DNA from: Alisma plantago-aquatica
Lineage: Eukaryota; Streptophyta; Magnoliopsida; Alismatales; Alismataceae
Assembly (NCBI GenBank): GCA_963693085.1
Contig: OY856413.1
Location: 543,638,879-543,702,878, forward strand
DNA: 64,000 bases
Direction: 5' to 3'
The translations under genes were made by a program, and so were the position numbers. Shown here piece by piece: positions 23,727 to 35,900 of this stretch (positions are counted from its first letter, which is position 1; each line of letters begins with the position of its first letter). The notes beneath the pieces were generated by a model. That model saw only the letters and a list, made by a program, of their open reading frames with translations, had not been told where the DNA came from and did not search any database.

Positions 23727-26069
23727 TGATTCAGCCCTATTTTAGGGCTTCATCTTGTGGCATTTTGCATTTCAATCACATATATACCTATTAGATTACA
23801 TGTTATTTCCCCTAATATACATATTCGTGTAAAATGCACTTATGGACATTATTTGCATGTTTTTTAGGGACTTGGACCACACTTGGATGGACGAGAGAGA
23901 TGGAGGGGCCTAAAGAAGGCCCTAGAGCTCCCCCAACCTACCCCTAGTGTCCAAGAGTCAAGCTTAAGCAAAGAAGTCCATGGATAACAAAGTTTGAAGC
24001 TCAAAGTGCAAGCAAAGCCCCCAACACGGCCTTGGTAACACAGAACGGTCGTGCTGTAAATGAAGAAATCACAGGAAAAATCTCAATTTTGAAGCAGTTG
24101 CAGAGCATACTCTACCACGGCTGTGCCACGCAGCACGATCGTTCTGCGACCACCCACCACGGCCGTGCCACGCAGCACGGGCGTGCTGCCATCTCCCACC
24201 ACGGCCATGGCATGCAGCACGATCATGGTACCAGATCCCACCACGGCTGTGCTACGCAGCACGGCCGTGCTACCCTCAACCCTCCACAGCCGTGGCCTTT
24301 TCAGCCCAAATTTGAACACCAACCTGACATTTAGCCATTTTAATTCCCACAACCGTGCCCATACACCACGGTCATGGCCTACCCTACCCACCACGACCGT
24401 GGTGACCCACCACGACCATGGTGACCCACCACAGCCATGCTACTCACAAAACTCACCTAGTTTTCACTGTTTGCCCATTTTGCCCCTACTTGACCTAGTG
24501 CTTCCTCCCCACACCTATATATACCTAGGTGGAAGCTGGGGTACGGGGCTAGCTACCTTCTACCCCTTCCTAGCTCCCCAAATTGCCACCCACTCCATTC
24601 CACTCCATATCCACCTCAAATCCACTCCATTTCACCATCTCCACCACATAACCCCCCATATCTAAGCCTTCCATCCACTTCCTTTCATCATTCCACATCA
24701 TTTCATCCTTGGAGGAGGGAGGAGGACGTCCTGAAGCTACTAGAGAGGAAGATTGCTTCATATACACCGAGCTCCATGGCTTCTTCTACCTCTTTCTTCT
24801 CTCTTTTTTTGTATTTTCCATTTCTATGAGTAGCTAGGCCCCTGTGGGTGGGCTGTTTGGGGGAAATTATGTTACTTTGATACCATGTTGGGGGAAAATG
24901 ACATGTAAATGTTGTAATTCCATTTTTTAATGATTATATACTATTTGCATCTCATTCTCCATGAATTGCTTGTTGGTTTATATGTGAAATCACCTAGGAA
25001 TTTAGGCAAATTGCTTATACGTGTGAATTTTGGGATTTTCCCCTAGGTCCAATTCTTGGATCCCTAGGTTGCCTCCCATCTTCCTACATCCTAATCAATC
25101 TCCCTAAATCTAAGTGAGAGATCTAAGTAGCTAGATTAGATAATTCTAGTGCAATTAGCATGGAGCCTTCTCAAGGCTAGAATGTGGGGGAATTGGGGTC
25201 CAAAACCCTAATCTCACCTCCCCATTACTACCCTCAGCCCCTAATTGCCCTAGGAATGCCTAATATGGAAACCTAGACTTGATTAGACTCTAATTGAATT
25301 GTACCTAATCCCTAACCCAATTGAGCCTCGTAAGGGTAGTAGGGGGTGTTAGGGACTAGTTCCCCTATACACAACCTAGCATATCCATGGCCAGTTAGTA
25401 GCTTAGGTTAATTCATTAGACTCTAACTTGTTGTTTGGTTTGGATAATCTAAATGGAATCATAATGTTCATATGTCACCCCCCAACTTAAGTGATAATTT
25501 CATACCCCTAAACAGCCCACACATCTCTTTACTGCTTAAAACCCTAGTTTTGTGCTTGCTTACCTTAATTAGTTCTTTTCTTGCTTAGTTAGCTTCTTTC
25601 CTTGCTCTTGCCTTGTTCATGCTAGCTTAGCTCTTTTGCTTCTCTCTTGCTTGCCTTAGTGTAACTTGCCTTTTCATACCTAGCTTAGTCTTTCCTTGCT
25701 TGCTTAGTCTTAATCTAACCTAGGGTTAACATAGATTTCATTCTCACCTTTAATTTCTTTCTTGCTCACGTAGTTTAACAATCAAACCACCTTCAAACCC
25801 TTAACCCTAGTCTCCGCAGTAGGATCCCAGCCAGACTAACCTAGCTCTAGTGCCCCCTCTTTTCCCTTTGGATCGACCCTTTACTTGCCACCTTCCTATA
25901 CTATGACACGATCCTGTGTGCTAGCGGGTATAATGTTTTAGTAGACGTCGGTGTGTTAGTTTAGGTTTATAATTTTGAAAGCAAAAACCCATCACGTGTG
26001 TTCTGACCTTGTGGGGCGCATCTAGTCAGGTCAAACCGGCTAGTGTGTTGCACCTCTAGCGGAAACACA
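23727..26069 (+). mobile_element. LTR G: Athila-type LTR inverted relative to element E
   Basis: Starts TGATTCAGCCC and ends CGGAAACACA. Over its length it is the reverse complement of the E LTRs, but clearly diverged from them. The outer (left) end is a U3 end, next to host TAGCG (23722-23726). A TATA box lies at 24515-24523, preceded by a CACGGCCGTG-rich array (24050-24440). Open frames inside it (24032-24665) are products of that repeat and are not counted as genes. Confidence 0.85.
24050..24440 (+). repeat. CACGG-type palindrome array upstream of G TATA box
   Basis: About a dozen words of the form CCACGGCCGTGC, CCACGACCGTGG and GCAGCACGGNCGTGCT lie directly upstream of the TATA box at 24515-24523 (CTATATATA). 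The same type of array is found at the equivalent U3 place in both E LTRs. Confidence 0.75.
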
Positions 26070-26079
26070 GCAAGCTTTC
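26070..26079. other. G/E junction with partial internal sequence
   Basis: The ten bases GCAAGCTTTC, followed by TGGCACC, resemble the sequence just inside E's 5' LTR (CCAAGGTTTCTAGCG on the minus strand). G therefore seems to run past its LTR end to the start of its PBS before meeting the U5 end of E. The inverted-repeat arms meet here head to head. Confidence 0.55.
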
Positions 26080-28361
26080 TGGCACCCCGCTAGAGGTGCA
26101 ACACACTAGCCGATTTGACCCGGCTAGATGCGCCCCACGAGGTCGGAACACACATGATGGGATTGTGCTTTCAAAATTTATAAACCTAAACTAGCTACCT
26201 ACGTCTACTAAAACACTACACCCGCAAGCGCACAGGGTCGTGTCATAGTATAGGAAGGTGACAAGTATAGGGTCGATCCACTGGGAAAAGAGAGGGTGCT
26301 AGAGCTAAGTTAGTTTAGCTAGGTTCCTACTGCAGAGACTAGGGTTAAGGGTTTAAAGGTTGATTTGATTGTTAACTAAAGATGAACAAGAAAGCAGTTA
26401 AAGGCAGGAATGAAATCTACGTTAACCCTGGACTAGATTAAGACTAAGCAGGAAAGAAAGGACTAAGCTAGGTATGAAAAGACAAATTATGCTAAGGAAA
26501 GAAAGAGAAAAGAAAAAGAGCAATTAAAGAACTAAACTAGCATAAACAAGGCAAGAGAAGGGAAAGAAGCTAACTAAGCAAGAAAAGAACTAACTAAGCT
26601 AAGCAAGCACAGAACTAGGGTTTTAAGCAGTAAAGAGATGTGTGGGTTGTTTAGGGGTATGAACTTATCACTTAAGTTGGGGGGTGACATGTGAAAATTA
26701 TGATTCCATTTAGATTATCCAAACCAAACAACAAGTTAGAGTCTAATGGATTAACCTAAGCTACTAACTGGCCATGGATATGCTAGGTTGTGTATAGGGG
26801 AACTAGTCCCTAACACCCCCTACTACCCTTACGAGGCTCAATTGGGTTAGGGGTTAGGTTCAATCCAATTAGAGTCTAATCAAGTCTAGGTTTCTAGATT
26901 AGACATTCCTAGGGCAATTAGGGGCCGAGGGTAGTAATGGGGAGGTGAAATTAGGGTTTTGGACCCCAATTCCCCCACATTCTAGCCTTGAGAAGGCTGC
27001 ATGATAATTGCACTAGAATTATCTAATCTAGCTACTTAGATCTCTCACTTAGGTTTAGCGAGGTTGATTAGGATGTAGGAAGATGGGAGGCAACCTAGGG
27101 ATCCAAGAATTGGACCTAGGGGCAAATCCCAAAATTCACACATATAAGCAATTTGCCTAAATTCCTAAGTGATTTCAAACACAAACCAACAAGAAATTCA
27201 TGGAGAATGAGATGCAAATAGAATATAATCATTAACAAATGGAATTACAACGTTTACATGCCATTTTCCCTCAACATGGTATTAAAGTAACATATTTTCC
27301 CCCAAACAGCCCACCCAAGGGGCCTAGCTACTCATAACAAAGCAAAATATAAAAAGAAAGTAGATAGAGGAAGAAGTAGCCATGGAGCTCAGTGTAGATG
27401 AGGAATCTCCTCCCTCCAGCTGCTGCACGAATGTCCTCCTTCTTCTCCTTGGATGGAATGGAGTGGGATGATGGTGGGAAGTGGATGGAAGGCTTAGATA
27501 TGGGGGGTTATGTGGTGGAAATGGTGAAATGGAATGGATTTGAGGTGGAGGTGAAGTGGAATGGAGTGGAGGTGACAAGGGAGCAAAAATGGGACTCTAG
27601 GCAGCCAACCCCCCGACCCCCAGCCGCCACTATGGCTTATATAGGGATCTAGGTGGTCTAGGGTTAAGTTAGGGATAAAATGGGGAAATCAGTGGAAAAC
27701 TGGGTGGATTCTGTGAGTAGCACGGCCATGGGGGGTAGGGTAGACCACGACCGTGGTGTATGGGCACGGTCGTGGGAATTAAAATAGCTAAATTTCAGGT
27801 TGGTGGTCAGAATGGCCACGTTCGTGGTGTGTCACCACGGCCGTGGTGGGCTTGGTGGAGGCGGTCGTGGTGCTGTTGCACGACCATTTTGCTCTGCTGT
27901 TCCACGGCTGTGGTGTCTACCCATTGCATGGTCGTGCTGCTCTGCACGGCCGTGGTGCTCCCTGCTTCACTTGGATGTTGAACCTGTTGATTTCTAAGTA
28001 ACCTAGCATGGCCGTTCTGTGGTACCACAACCGTGCTGGGTCCTGGATCAGTACTTTAACTTGGATCTTTGGCTTTTCTTGGACGTCTTTGCTTCAATTG
28101 ATCTTTGGCCACTAGGGGTAGGTCGAGGGAGCATCAGACTTCACTTTGGGCCTCTCCAAGTGAAGAGGAACCCTAGGATCGCCCCTTTTCTCTCTCTTCC
28201 ATCAAGCGTGGTCCAAATGCCTGAAAAACATGCAAATAATGTCCATAAGTATATTTTATACAAATAAGCATATTAGGGGGAATGACATGCAATCTAGTAG
28301 GTATAGATGTGATTGAAGAGAAAAAATACACAAGATTAAGCCCTAAAATAGGGCTGAATGA
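26080..28361 (-). repeat. Element E 3' LTR
   Basis: Matches 34983-35252 plus 54145-56236 closely. TGGCACCCCGCTAGAGG is the U5 end and GGGCTGAATGA the U3 end. The U3 terminus lies next to the polypurine tract. The phrase GTATAGGGTCGATCCAC near 26266, in U5, is typical of Athila/Tat LTRs. Confidence 0.88.
27638..28035 (-). promoter_or_regulatory. E 3' LTR core promoter with CACGGCCGTGG array
   Basis: TATA box CTATATAA on the minus strand (27638-27645). Immediately upstream, at 27718-28035, is a run of CCACGACCGTGG, CACGGCCGTGG and related palindromes. The equivalent in the 5' LTR is the TATA box at 55431-55438 and the array at 55520-55915. The open frames through this array on both strands are repeat products. 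Confidence 0.6.
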
Positions 28362-28398
28362 CCACCCCAAACTTAAAACATACTTGTCCTCAAGTATG
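28362..28398 (-). promoter_or_regulatory. Element E polypurine tract and adjacent hairpin
   Basis: Minus strand TTTAAGTTTGGGGTGG next to the LTR, as in Athila/Tat elements. Just before it is the inverted repeat CATACTTGAGGACAAGTATG (28379-28398). Confidence 0.85.
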
Positions 28399-29818
28399 CT
28401 CCAACTCAATCTCTCTACAAACTTTCACAAAAAGAAATGACAAATGCAATATAAAAGACGATTGTTGCTGAATGGGATCAAAGATGACTAAGTACATGCA
28501 TTTCACCTCTCTCCTCTCCTTCTTTCACAATCCAATCGTGAAAAGAGCACAAAGCATATGAACTTCAAATATAGCGCATAGAATACACAAGTTATCCATA
28601 TTTCTTCCATTAAGTTCTGGGTAAACCGTTTCATGGTGGCGTTAATTAAGAATGACTAGGAGTGTTGTTTCACATTCATGCATTCAATCTTATATCTCAA
28701 ATCACACCAAATGACCCACGTGGCTGCAGAAAAGGGTAAAATGAGCTAAGTTTGATGTTTCCTAGCTCAATGGGTATGAAAGTGGAAGAAATGGTTGCGG
28801 TAAGATTTTTGGAGTGTTTTACACACTCATCTTTTCTTTATTTGAATGCTCTTAAATAGTAGCATCCTTTTATTTTATTTTGCTTTTCTTTTTCTTTTCT
28901 TTTCTTTTTCTTGCCCTTGGTGTAGATAGGGCATATGGTGGATAGAGTGAAGCGGGGAGATAAAGATATGGCCACCCCAAACTTTTGGAGGTGGCCAAGG
29001 CTGATTATGTGCACTAGGGCATCTTTTTATGAGGCGGAGGGGTATGAAGATGGTGGAAGAATAGTCGGGTCAAAGAGGGGTCATTGGTATGATTTTCCAC
29101 ATAAGACATCCTGCTTGAGAATTTATCCAACACTTCATCCAAGATATCACACACATGAATGAACAAAATGAAATTGATATATTAAACAAGTAATTTCATA
29201 AACACTAAGCGTTCAAAGCTTGCTCAATTTCACAATTCAACCAATTCAATCACAATCCTAAGAGAGGTGATGCACATGTAAAAAGTCAAACATTGATACC
29301 ACTTAGCAACAAACAATGGTGATTCACTTGCATTTGTCAAAGGTCAACATTTTAATTCAAAACAGTAGAGATTGGGTCAAAACACAATTTTTAGACAAGA
29401 AATTCCAAATTTGGGCAAAATTGGCCAAAATGGTGCCAAGTTGCCTCCATCACATCTAAGCCTATATTATTGAACTTAAAACAGCAAGCAAGCAAATCCT
29501 AGCTAACACATACATAAATTACCAAAAATCTACAAAATATGCAATGCATGGCAAAAAGAGCAAAATTTTTGAAAATTACGCAAAAAATGACAATAAGGTA
29601 AACTACATGGAATGTAGGTGTGCAAAGTAGTAAAATTGTAGACTAGATAGCAGGACAAGCAAAAGAAATGAAAAACAACAAACAAAAAGTAAAATAGCAG
29701 ATGAGATGCAAAAATGAGTGAAAGAAGAATGAGGACATACCGCCCTACCACACCAAACTTTTGAACCATGTTGTCCTCAGCATGACACTAAAGTCTAGGG
29801 TGATAGGGTAGATGATCA
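28399..29818 (-). other. Non-coding 3' internal region of E
   Basis: AT-rich, with a long pyrimidine run near 28869-28915. No protein motif is seen. This is the untranslated stretch between the last reading frame and the PPT, long in Athila elements too. Confidence 0.6.
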
Positions 29819-31590
29819 CTACGGAGGTGGTGGAGGTGCTCCTACCCTCATGTAGTAGGCGCCCCAGTAGTCAGATTGTGGAGGCAAATAGTTGTCCTGG
29901 AATGCTGACAAAGAACCCCACCAATCTTCACCCCACTGCGGGTTCCTCTGGGCCTGTGCATTTTGGAACTGATAAAGGTGGTTGACCTGATAATGCATCT
30001 GTTGGTGGTCCAACCACATGGCATCCTGAGTCCTCTGAATGCCCTCCTGTGTCTATAAATCCTATCCTGTGTCGCCTGAATGTTCTCCAGCTGTGCATGA
30101 ATGCTACCCATGTCATATACATTCACTGAAGGCTATTGTGGCTCTGACGCTCCTATTCTTTCTTTTCTTTGCCTCACCTGTCTTGCCGTTCTCTCCTCTG
30201 TCGTCCTCCTCTGCTATGTCGCCTGTGAAAGCTCTCCTAGACCCCCTGCAAACCTCACCTCAGGGATTGCCTCTCCTTTGGAGTTCTCCTCCTCATACCT
30301 CCTCAACTTTTATAGAAAATCTGGCATTTGTACATATTGTGCCATGAGGGGAAGAGTATGGTATGGAAGCTCTAATGTGACTCCTGGGTAGGGTGGGTTG
30401 ATTTGGTAAATGATCTTCTAATCCTTAATCGTAATCATGGATGAGCGAGCCAGGTAGTGCAAATCAACCAACTTGCCATCCTCTGCCTTTGTATATCCTG
30501 TCATGTCATGCCCCAAGGTAGTGGCAATAGAGGTTACAATCCCTCCCATTACAAATGGATTTGTGCTCTTAGATGGGATTGTCCTCATGTGATCAATCAA
30601 TAATGCCCCCAGGTTCACATGTCTCTCTTTTATCATCCAACCAAGAACAAAAAGATCTTTGTTGGTGCAGCTGCCTTGATTTTCGTACCTGCCAAAGATG
30701 GTGTTTGCCAACACCTTCTGAACATAGTGGAGAATTGGGCTGTGAATACCACTTGTCTTTGATTTCCCTGCTACAAATGTACTTTGGCCGGTGAAGAACT
30801 TCCACATGGCTGGATATGTGGAATTACAGTCATTTTCTATCCTTCCTCCATCTAGGAGGGCAGCCATCTCTCCACTTGGGGCAAAAATCTGATTTAGCAT
30901 CTCTGAGGTTATCTTCCACCTCTTATACCCAATCGTTACCTTAATTGCATTCTCGCCATCATTTGTTGATTTCTCTAGCGTGGCGAAGAAGTACTGCATT
31001 AACTCGATGTATGATTCCTGCTGTAGCGTCAATATCTCAAATAGCCCCAATTTTTCCATCAATTCTTGAAAACAGGCATAGAACCCCATTGCCTCCATTG
31101 ACACTTGGCATGCGTATCGAGTAGCTAGAACTCTGCATGTCAGGCACCCAGGGTGCTTGGGCTCCTTTGCCCTACCTGTAGTAACCTATGGCTGTGAAAA
31201 CAGGCATTGTGGCGGGCTTGGTTGCTGCTCAATATCAGGCATCTTAGTATCATCTTCATCACCTAATACGAGGCGTCGACGTGGTCGTCATTGTGGCTCG
31301 GGTTGCGGCTGTGCCACAGAGGAGACGGACGGTCGTGCAGCTGAAACTGACGGCCGCACAGCTGAGGCGGAAGGTCTCTTAGATGAGACGGAGTGTTGGG
31401 AGGCAGACGGCGGTGGCTGCGACGAAGATGGTACCCCCCACTGTGGCAGTACGGAGGCTTCTTCAGTAATAGGCTCCACAGTGGCATCCAATTCCGCCTC
31501 CGTCAACTGGGGGTGGTTGTTCCTTGGCTTCCTTTGGTAGGGGATGACACCCCTAGTCTTCTCCACTACCTTCCTTGCAAACTTCTTCAT
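29819..31590 (-). pseudogene. Element E: Athila ORF1-like protein (broken)
   Basis: A frame of about 590 codons on the minus strand, starting MKKFARKVVEKTRG and ending in GAYYMRVGAPPPPP. The N-terminal 100 residues are Pro/Ser-rich. The central part (30418-31104) resembles the Athila ORF-1 family: KRWKITSEMLNQIFAPSGEM, VQKVLANTIFGRYENQGSCT, KDLFVLGWMIKERHVNLGAL and FVMGGIVTSIATTLG. The C-terminal part is Gln-rich. It is broken by TGA at 31288, TAG near 31187, a stop near 30300 and a one-base shift near 30057. The family's function is not known; in full Athila elements this place after pol holds the env-like or ORF1 gene. Assignment by eye, moderate. Confidence 0.6.
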
Positions 31591-32399
31591 TCTTGCTCGA
31601 AAATTAAAGTGGAATTAGAAAATTTCGGATTTCTCCAAAGAACGTGGCTGTTGGGGTGGAATGGAGAGAAAGTGGTGCGTTTGTGGATGGAAATGGGTGG
31701 GATCGGGAGATTAAGGTAGTGGAAATGGTAGGGGAATGATTGGGAATGGTTTGGGAGTGATTTGGTGAGGATTTGAGGGCTAGAGAAGGCGGGCGGAGTG
31801 CTGCACGGGTGCTAGGGCGCGGAGCACGGCCGTTCTGTTCTTCAGAGAAATGAGCAAGTGAATAGAAATTTTGCAAAATTTGAGTTTGAGTTGCTGGAAT
31901 CGGGCTGCGGCAGGGCCGTGCTGAGCGGCACGGCCGTGGTGGCTTCATGTACCACGGTCGTGCTGCCTTGCACGACCGTTCTTCCCTGGTTCAAAACTTA
32001 GCTGATTTTCTCAATTTTCTGATCGTTTCCTTGTTGAATGTGAGTGCACCACCACAGCTGTGTTTATGTACCACGACCGTGTTGGGCACTGTAACAGCAA
32101 TATGTAACTCAAATCTTGTTCCAACATCAAAATTGATCTCAAGTTGATATTCTATTGACTCTTTGTCAAAATTTCATCTATTCTTCTTCATTTCACTCTG
32201 TTCTCACCTGCACATATCAAAACTATACAAAAACTATCAAATACGAGTGTGTGTGTGCGCTTTCTTGGAAAAATGTAAAAACAAAGCAAAAGTATCAAAA
32301 ATGTAGATTGGGTCAAAAATTCCCAAACCTAGGTGGGCTGCCTCCCACAAGCGCTGAGTTTCTTGGCTTCAGCTAGGCTTCTTGGTGATTCTTCAAAAT
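31591..32399 (-). other. Spacer of E where pol would be expected
   Basis: No RT, RNase H or integrase motif is present. The minus strand has GTGGGAGGCAGCCCA at 32334-32348, a motif normally found after pol in Athila/Tat elements. At 31800-32080 there is another cluster of CACGGCCGTG words like those of the LTRs. The deletion of pol therefore lies at about 32349-32400. Confidence 0.6.
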
Positions 32400-33614
32400 T
32401 CACCCATTTGGAATTCTCAAGTGTCCATTCTTGCAAAACATGCATCCTTCATTAGCACTCAACCTTGGTTCCTCATCTCTTTCATCAAAACAATCATCAC
32501 CAATTTCTTCACCTTGGTGTCCTCTCAAATGCCCATTTGGACTTGTGAAGTGATCATGTCCAATATCCCTATCTCGGACTCGCCGGGTTGGGGTCTTGTA
32601 CATGTTGATGTTGATCTTCATGCCCATGAATGAGACTGTCATAGTGCCACTGCGTACATGAATGTCGGCATCAACTGTAGATAAGAACGACCTCCCCAAG
32701 ATGATGGGAATCTTCCTATCCTCCGGCTCCATATCAAGTACAATGAAATCCGTCGGGAACACCGCGCCTTTTTCCTTGTCTATCATCACCAAGACATCAT
32801 CCACTCTACCCCTAGGCACTTTTATGGATCTATCCGCCAACTGGAGAGTGCAATGTTCCGGCTTCAACTTGCCTAAGCCCAGCTCAACATAGACATGATA
32901 TGGCATCAAATTCACACTAGATCCCAAATCAAGTAAGGATCTGTCTATGCGATGTCCCCCTATGTAACTAGGTATGAGTGGGGCTCCTGGGTCCTTTCTC
33001 TTTACAAGAAGTGAGTGTTGTATGATGGAGCTCACTTGTTCAGTCAATCTCACCTTCTTTGGAATCCTCCCCGTTGACCTTCTTTTCACAGTGCATAGGT
33101 TCTTGAGGAACTTGGCATATGATGGGATTTGCTTGACAACATCCAATAGTGGAATGTTCACCTTTACTTGGCGAAACACCTCAAGAATATCAACATTGTG
33201 CTTTTGCCTCCTTTTCAATTCCGGTGGCTCCTCTAGTGCTTCTACAAATGGAGGAATATCACTAGTTTTTGCCGCACTTACATGAACATGAGGCGGAACA
33301 CTAGGGATGGTAGGACCTGCAAAAGGGATATGTGGCAGATCACATGGAATCCCAAACTCAACATGCGGTATCACAACATCGTCTTCAGCAATATCAATCA
33401 CAGTATCACCACTTGGCTGCCTTTGCTTTGATTTATCAACCTTTCTTTGACTTGCGGGCTGCTCAAGAGTTTTCCCACTCCTTAGAACTATCACAACACT
33501 ACCTTGCTCATGAAGGGGAGGGGGAGCATGTTGTGGCTGTGGAGGAGGTGGAGGTGGCACTTGGGGTTGAAATTGAGGTGGAGAAGAGAATTGAGGAGGA
33601 GGAGAGAATTGGGG
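32400..33614 (-). pseudogene. Element E: Gag C-terminal linker and Athila-type protease
   Basis: In frame with the Gag upstream, separated by one TAG (33615-33617, CAG expected). It holds a Pro-rich linker (VVIVLRSGKTLEQP), a region with LLDVVKQIPSYAKFLKNLCT that is characteristic of Athila, and the protease. The protease has LLDLGSSVNLMPYHVYVELG in place of the usual D-S/T-G, as in Athila proteases, then TDFIVLDMEPEDRKIPIILG and GRSFLSTVDADIHVRSG. Open for 386 codons after the stop, so weakly decayed. RT does not follow. Confidence 0.85.
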
Positions 33615-34781
33615 CTAAAAAGTGAAGTTTTGTGAAATTTGAGGTGAGGGAGGTGGTGGAGGAGTGTAAGGCTGGGGATAGCCTTGGAAGGAGTGAATGG
33701 GATGCACTTGCATGGGTGGTGGACTGTAGAAAACTTGTGAAGAGGGCATGGGTCCACTTGCTTCATGGTGGCTCACGATGGGTCTTGAAGACAATTTTTC
33801 TTCTTGGAGAGCAATTATGGAAGATAGCTTCTCTATTCTCTCTTCTAACCTTGCAACATATCTTTGAACATCATCAAATACTCCCAATCTAGAAAGAACC
33901 TCTTCCTCAAACCTTGAACTGTATGTGGGACTTTGTGGTTCCTGGTAGCTATAGGAGTGAGGTGTCTTCTTTTCTTCCCCATAGAACTCAATAGAATTGA
34001 CCGGGTGGCCATGAGCATTTGTCACCTGGTTCTTCATAAAGCTCACCATGTCACCAAGAATCTTCATCACTTGCGAGCTTGAGTCATCATGAGTAGGGGG
34101 TGTCACACCAAAGGCATACCCTCTTTCATTCATCATGCTAGAAGCTCGAATTCTTGATCCTTCAGCCAACTGCTCAAACAAAGGCCATATCTCCTCAGGT
34201 GGCCTAGCCATAAAAACTCCTCCACAAGAAGAGTCCACTGTGTCTTGGTCCTTTAGAGACAAACTAGAGTAGAATGATTGAACTAGCTGCCACAAAGGGA
34301 TCTCATGGTGCGGACACTCTCTCAAAAGATTCTTAAATCTCTCCCATGCATTATGAAACTGCTCATTGCCCATTCGGCTAAAACTTGTCACTGAACGCCG
34401 CATTTGTGTCAACCTTTCTATAGAGTAGAATTGTCTCAAGAAAGCATTCTTCATTGTTTCCCAACGCATGATGTCCTTTCTTGAGTCATACCAATATTTA
34501 GCTCTATCTTTGAGGGAGAAAGAGAACAAGGTCAATTGAATTGTATCATCACTAGCCGTCGACGTCCTGAAGGTGGAGCATACTTCAAGAAAGGAGTCCA
34601 AGTGCTTATAGGGGTTCTCACTCTCTGAGCCGTAGAAGATGGGCAGGAGCCCAAGAAGACCTGGAGGAATAGAGAATTGGTCCCCTGGCATTTGATCAAC
34701 CCTACTAGCAATTGTCGATTTGTAGTTGCTAGGCATGAAGTAGTCTTGAAGCGGCTTGTGAGGTGCATTTTGGTCTCCCAT
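33615..34781 (-). CDS. gag: Element E: Gag (Athila-type), open
   Basis: The chosen start is the ATG at 34781 (MGDQNAPHKPLQDYFMPSNY); the open frame extends 15 codons further upstream without a better start. The Gag core reads FYGSESENPYKHLDSFLEVC, LFSFSLKDRAKYWYDSRKDI and MKNAFLRQFYSIERLTQMRR. A coiled-coil-like stretch (RYVARLEERIEKLSSIIALQ) follows, then a Pro-rich tail. No CCHC zinc knuckle is visible. It ends at a TAG replacing an expected Gln codon before the protease region; readthrough or repair would give a continuous Gag-Pro. Capsid-forming role inferred from the family. Confidence 0.8.
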   Translation of the reverse strand: MGDQNAPHKPLQDYFMPSNYKSTIASRVDQMPGDQFSIPPGLLGLLPIFYGSESENPYKHLDSFLEVCSTFRTSTASDDTIQLTLFSFSLKDRAKYWYDSRKDIMRWETMKNAFLRQFYSIERLTQMRRSVTSFSRMGNEQFHNAWERFKNLLRECPHHEIPLWQLVQSFYSSLSLKDQDTVDSSCGGVFMARPPEEIWPLFEQLAEGSRIRASSMMNERGYAFGVTPPTHDDSSSQVMKILGDMVSFMKNQVTNAHGHPVNSIEFYGEEKKTPHSYSYQEPQSPTYSSRFEEEVLSRLGVFDDVQRYVARLEERIEKLSSIIALQEEKLSSRPIVSHHEASGPMPSSQVFYSPPPMQVHPIHSFQGYPQPYTPPPPPSPQISQNFTF

Positions 34782-34952
34782 CTTGTTTCCTCCCAAACGG
34801 CTTGTCACATGCACAAAGCACAACAAAAAAAAGAAAGCAAGTTAGTAAACCAATATACACAAAGAATGCAAAGAAAAATGAATAAAGAATAGCAATGATG
34901 AGGGTAGTAGGAAAAGTCAAAGAAAAACTAACTAGCTAGGCCGAGCGCCTCT

Positions 34953-34972
34953 ATTCCCCGGCAACGACGCTA
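34953..34972 (-). promoter_or_regulatory. Element E primer binding site (degenerate, tRNA-Asp type)
   Basis: Minus strand TAGCGTCGTTGCCGGGGA, close to the TGGCGCCGTTGCCGGGGA primer site of Athila/Tat elements. It lies 11 nt inside the 5' LTR. Two or three changes may weaken priming. Confidence 0.75.
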
Positions 34973-34982
34973 GAAACCTTGG

Positions 34983-35252
34983 TGCGATTCCGCTAGAGGT
35001 GCAACACACTAGCCGATTTGACCCAGCTAGATGCGCCCCATGAGGTCGGAACACACATGATGGGATTGTGATTTCGAAATTTATAAACCTAAACTAGCTA
35101 CCTACGTCTACTAAAACATTACACCCACAAGTGCACGGGGTAGTGTCGTAGTATAGGAAGGTGGCAAGTATAGGGTCGATCCACAGGGAAAAGAGGGAGC
35201 GCTAGAGCTAAGTTAGTTTAGTTAGGTTCCTACTGTGGAGACTAGGGTTAAT
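34983..35252 (-). repeat. Element E 5' LTR, U5-side part
   Basis: Starts TGCGATTCCGCTAGAGG and is interrupted after TTAAT (35248-35252) by element C. It continues at 54140. Confidence 0.9.
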
Positions 35253-35900
35253 TGTGATGACCGTCTTGCGAAAACAAGATTAACTAATGCGGAAGCATTC
35301 ATCAAGCAGCGGATTAGTGAAAATCACTAAAAATTAAAACTTTTTGCAAAGGGATCCATTCATAGGAAAACTCTTTCATTCAGAACCAAAGTAAAACTTT
35401 ACATCCTGGTTCATATATATACATCTCATGTACTTTTGCTTCTCGAGGAATACAAACATTAACTACTCTGTCTTAACTGTACACAGGTAGTATAAAACCC
35501 TCGAGGCACTAAGCCAAAATCTCGAAATCATTAACTACTACTCCAAGGACCTGAGAGTACAGAGACGACACATAGGACTCTATATACAACTGAACATGAC
35601 ATGACAGTCAATGTCTCCACCTGAGACTTCACTGCTGTCCCTGCTGTTGTTGTTGTTGTCCTTCACCTCCTGAAGGATTCCTATCTCTTCGTCCGCGTCC
35701 ACCTAAAAATGTGGTTCCCACGGGGGTGAGACAATTATAAAAATTGCCCCAGCCAGAGATATAACTCTCTGCCAGAAACATTATTATTGCAACTTGAGAA
35801 GATGAATATGAACATGAGAATCATATCTATTTGACAGTAGATATTTTAATGTCTAACAGATTAAATCATTATTCTATATCAAAAGCATTGCAACTGTAAC
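35253..35900 (-). repeat. Element C left LTR, outer part
   Basis: First 648 bp (plus-strand order) of the left LTR, up to the GTAAC target copy at 35896-35900 where solo LTR D is inserted. The right LTR shows the uninterrupted site at about 48970-48990. Confidence 0.93.

Noticed and set aside
24032..24767. His/Thr-rich frames on both strands as genes
   Set aside because: They come from the CACGG repeat array and the promoter of LTR G; equivalents occur in each E LTR.
23727..28361. G and E 3' LTR as two arms of one self-primed palindromic cDNA
   Set aside because: The arms are too diverged from each other while the two E LTRs are close, so they cannot be copies of one template made in the same event.
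27324..28409. Frames on both strands in the E LTR, and their copies at 55118-56275
   Set aside because: Repeated LTR sequence; Pro/His/Trp-rich translations reflect the palindromes.
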